Under the pieces are notes generated by a model, which saw nothing but the letters and a program-made list of their open reading frames with translations, was not told where the DNA came from and ran no database searches. A DNA stretch of 64,000 nucleotides from Artocarpus heterophyllus. Its lineage: Eukaryota; Streptophyta; Magnoliopsida; Rosales; Moraceae. Below, piece by piece: positions 61,779 to 64,000 of this stretch; the first letter of the stretch is position 1, and each line of letters begins with the position of its first letter. The translations under genes were made by a program, and so were the position numbers. The stretch lies in NCBI GenBank assembly GCA_025403435.1, contig CM046339.1, positions 2,558,212 through 2,622,211 of the forward strand, given 5' to 3'.

Positions 61779-62177
61779 GACTCTTACTCTCTGTCTTTCT
61801 TTCTTCCCTTACTTTCTCTCTCTCTCTCTCACATAGTAGATCTTCCTTCTCCAGACCCGCCGCTCCTTTGGGACCACAATACCTTTGGCTTTCTCCGACA
61901 TGATAGTCTTCTTCACTGAATAGATCCATCACAAAGAAATCGAACTTCGCATGTAAACGTTGTCGTGAGCTTTGCGTCCTCCCTCGATCTCCTATGTCCA
62001 CTATCAAATTCCTAAAAAGTACTCCAGCTACCAAAATATTAAGTCAAAATCATCTAATTAATTAGTCTAAAATTAACTTATCGGTCATTGTCGCTCGTTT
62101 TCTCTAATTATCTTCGCCATCGCTTGTCCTCCTTCGTCTCACCGTTGTCATCCTCCCCTCAATCTACCATCCCATCG
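61779..62177. other. CT-rich flank and non-coding sequence
   Basis: It starts with CTTACTCTCTGTC, a pyrimidine tract of the split tandem duplication, and then moderately GC-rich DNA. A minus-strand frame (61762-62034) crosses the tract and has no recognised domain. Confidence 0.35.
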
Positions 62178-62430
62178 TCATTGTTGCTCGTCGTTGAAAG
62201 GGCCATGGAGCTCATCAGCTATCACATCATCATTAGAGAAGCTCAACGTCGGACAAGCTACACATGACATAGAGGAGATTTGAAATTTCAAACCAAGAGA
62301 AGAAACGCAACATTCATGACTTTCGTCAAGCCAAAACCACTCTTCCATAGAGGACGAAACAAACTTAGCAAGTGCGTGAACAACGTCATTTCCGATTAAG
62401 CAATGAAGCACTACAACCACCACCACACAA
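62178..62430 (-). pseudogene. Possible RNase H-like (RVT_3 type) fragment
   Basis: The minus-strand frame holds GNDVVHALAKFVSSSMEEWF followed by WLDES. This resembles the C-terminal end of the RNase H-like domain found in plant LINE-type elements and related proteins (N..AH.LAK...W.E..P). Only about 50 residues can be matched. The upstream part of such a domain is not readable, so at best it is a decayed fragment. Confidence 0.35.
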
Positions 62431-62750
62431 ACCTGAGCGCAAAGTCTATCGACATTGGAGACTTAAAAAAAAATGACCTTAATCTATAGCAATGGCTTAG
62501 GCATTAGAAATCAACCCAAAGAATTGAAACAATACTAGTAAATTCTCCCTCATTAATCTTTCTTTTGATCACATGTAAACGTGTGCAGAAAAAACATGTG
62601 GAAAATAATTTAATAATGGGATTTACACGATTATGTTGTAGTCTGGAGCTAGTAGGGAACATGTTAACAAGCTAACATTATAACCAAAAAGACTTGTGTT
62701 GGTTGGCATTGTCCTCTGTTGTTTTCTATTTTTTTTAAACAATTTTTAAG
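62431..62750. other. Non-coding spacer
   Basis: No gene or bounded repeat recognised. Confidence 0.4.
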
Positions 62751-63392
62751 GTGTTGTTTAATTTGGCTTTAGAAAACAAAAGTGTTTGGTACTGTTTTTC
62801 AAAACAATTTTCAAAGAACAACAAAAAAAAAAAAACAAAATATGTGTTCGGATATGAAAAAATTGTTGTTCTCAAAATCTGTTTTACTCATGTTAAAAAA
62901 AGTTTAATTCCAATTGCCATCAATAACAGGCCAAGATTGTTGTAGGGGTGGGCTAGCAGGTTGAGATTGTGCCAGGATTGTCATCAAGTCAGGCTAGTGG
63001 GTCGATTGGTCGGGATTACCGTTGAAGTTAGTTCGACCAAGACGTGGGTCCTGGACCGCTGGTCTGATCACGAGCCTTGGGCTCTTAATCTGATCCCAAT
63101 GTAGGGCTACACCCATCGGTCCGATCTCAATGCGCGCCTTGGCTCGTCGGTTAATTCCCACCATAAATCCCACCTTGTTAGCCCAATTGCAACGTGGGTC
63201 CTGGCCCGTTGTTCTGATCTAGACATAGGATTTCGGCTTATCAATCCGATGATGGAGTGAAATGTTGTTTACTTCTTGTTGTTTTGATCTTAAAGAACAC
63301 CATAGAAACAATTTATTATTTTCTATTTTTTAGTTTTGCAACTCAAAATTTTTTAAAAATTGTTCTTCGAAAACAAATGCCAAACACCACAT
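62751..63392. mobile_element. Minisatellite-bearing TIR element C
   Basis: The left arm (GGTGTTGTTTAATTTGG ... TTTTCAAAGAACAAC, 62750-62822) and right arm (inverted GGTGTTTGGCATTTG ... CGAAGAACAATTTTT, 63388-63350) form a long imperfect inverted repeat. The core (62940-63250) has degenerate repeats of about 45-50 bp around 'CGTGGGTCCTGGCCCGTTGGTCTGATC' variants. Non-coding, and of the same build as A and B. The TSD is not resolved. Confidence 0.5.
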
Positions 63393-63705
63393 TTATTTTT
63401 AGGATTAATTACGAAAAATTCCCACTCAATTAGAGTCTTGGTAAGACTTTGCCCTCAAACTTCAAAACATAACATTTGTTCCCCTTTAATATTAAAACGT
63501 AATATTTGTTCTCCCAACTATAAAATATCAACAAGAAAACACCTTTAAATGTGCTTTTAAGCATATATGACACTATATTATAGAAATGATGGGATTGTTG
63601 AATAGTTTAATGAACCATTAGAATGTTAATTTATCCTAATGTAGTCACACGAAAGTGAAAGAAAAAATTATTTATTCTTAAAATTTTAAGGTCTCCCAGT
63701 TTGCT
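63393..63705. other. Non-coding spacer
   Basis: AT-rich. A plus-strand frame at 63360-63548 starts in the arm of element C and has no domain. Confidence 0.4.
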
Positions 63706-63880
63706 AGGGTGTTTGGCATGATGGTGGGAACCATTGGTTAGAACTGTTTTACTGTAGCATGTGAGAGCTTTACACTATAGCAACTTTTTTCTTTTTTACT
63801 GTAGCACGTGAGAACTTTACACTGTTCATAATTGAGATTGTGGTTAAAACCACTCTTGCCAAATAGCATCTACATCTTTA
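63706..63880. mobile_element. Small MITE-like element
   Basis: The left end GGGTGTTTGGCATGATGGTGG and right end (inverted GATGCTATTTGGCAAGAGTGG) make a rough inverted repeat. Inside, ACTGTAGCA(T/C)GTGAGA is directly repeated (about 63752 and 63798). The TSD was not found, and the exact ends are uncertain. Confidence 0.45.
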
Positions 63881-64000
63881 ACAATTAAAATTTTAAAATT
63901 ATATAAACCTTTTAAATTCAAATTAGCTTTAGATACACTAACAGAGGGAGGGACAGCGAAGGCCATGGCCCTCCTTTTTTTTTTTTACCTATTTATTAGT
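63881..64000. other. AT-rich end of window
   Basis: No feature recognised; a T run lies near 63976-63987. Confidence 0.4.

Noticed and set aside
1..64000. tRNA, rRNA or other structured RNA genes
   Set aside because: None recognised by eye; the tRNA-like matches are primer-binding sites only.

Overview
The window reads as intergenic DNA of a plant nuclear genome, probably a dicot: AT-rich, full of Ty1/copia and Ty3/gypsy LTR retrotransposons, with initiator-Met-tRNA primer sites, hAT-type DNA transposons and no recognisable host gene. Nearly all coding potential belongs to transposons, and only one large reading frame is intact. I found boundaries by pairing terminal repeats and target-site duplications (TSDs) by eye. 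Lineage names are inferred from motifs.

Region 1 (about 0.6-20.9 kb) is a three-layer copia nest. The oldest copia (E0, minus strand) survives as part of an LTR (624-1950) and an INT-RT-RNaseH remnant (18931-20926). A related copia (E1, plus strand, 1951-18925, perfect TSD TCTAT) inserted into it. A third relative (E2, minus strand, 6608-15612) inserted into the RT of E1. One later deletion apparently removed the middle of E1 together with the end of one E2 LTR.

Region 2 (20.9-31.2 kb) holds LTR debris, a degenerate minisatellite (22.96-24.77 kb, resuming at 30.6 kb), a solo LTR with TSD CCAAG (23531-24271), a minus-strand LTR-derived block (24768-30603) and a long solo LTR with TSD ATAAT inside that block (25135-28420).

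Region 3 (31221-46462) is a decayed chromovirus-type gypsy element (Tekay/Del-like) with 3-kb LTRs. It carries a gag-like extra ORF with a very acidic tail upstream of gag-pol. It was invaded by a minus-strand solo LTR (34336-36721, TSD AGTTT) and a non-autonomous hAT element (37697-38500, TSD GTATCCTT).

Region 4 (46.5-52.7 kb) has a second minisatellite element and a deleted hAT element (47523-50829) that retains a possible transposase C-terminal exon. A copia-like solo LTR (47789-49609, TSD AATGT) lies inside it.

Region 5 (52703-60170) is a young, structurally complete copia element: 817-bp LTRs with about five differences, TSD ACTAC and an uninterrupted 1341-residue Gag-Pol. Its primer-binding position does not match the 3' end of a tRNA. 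It is instead 14/15 complementary to a segment of its own LTR, which raises the possibility of self-priming. Region 6 (60.2-64 kb) has an inverted second copy of the hAT element, a weak RNase H-like fragment, a third minisatellite element and a small MITE.
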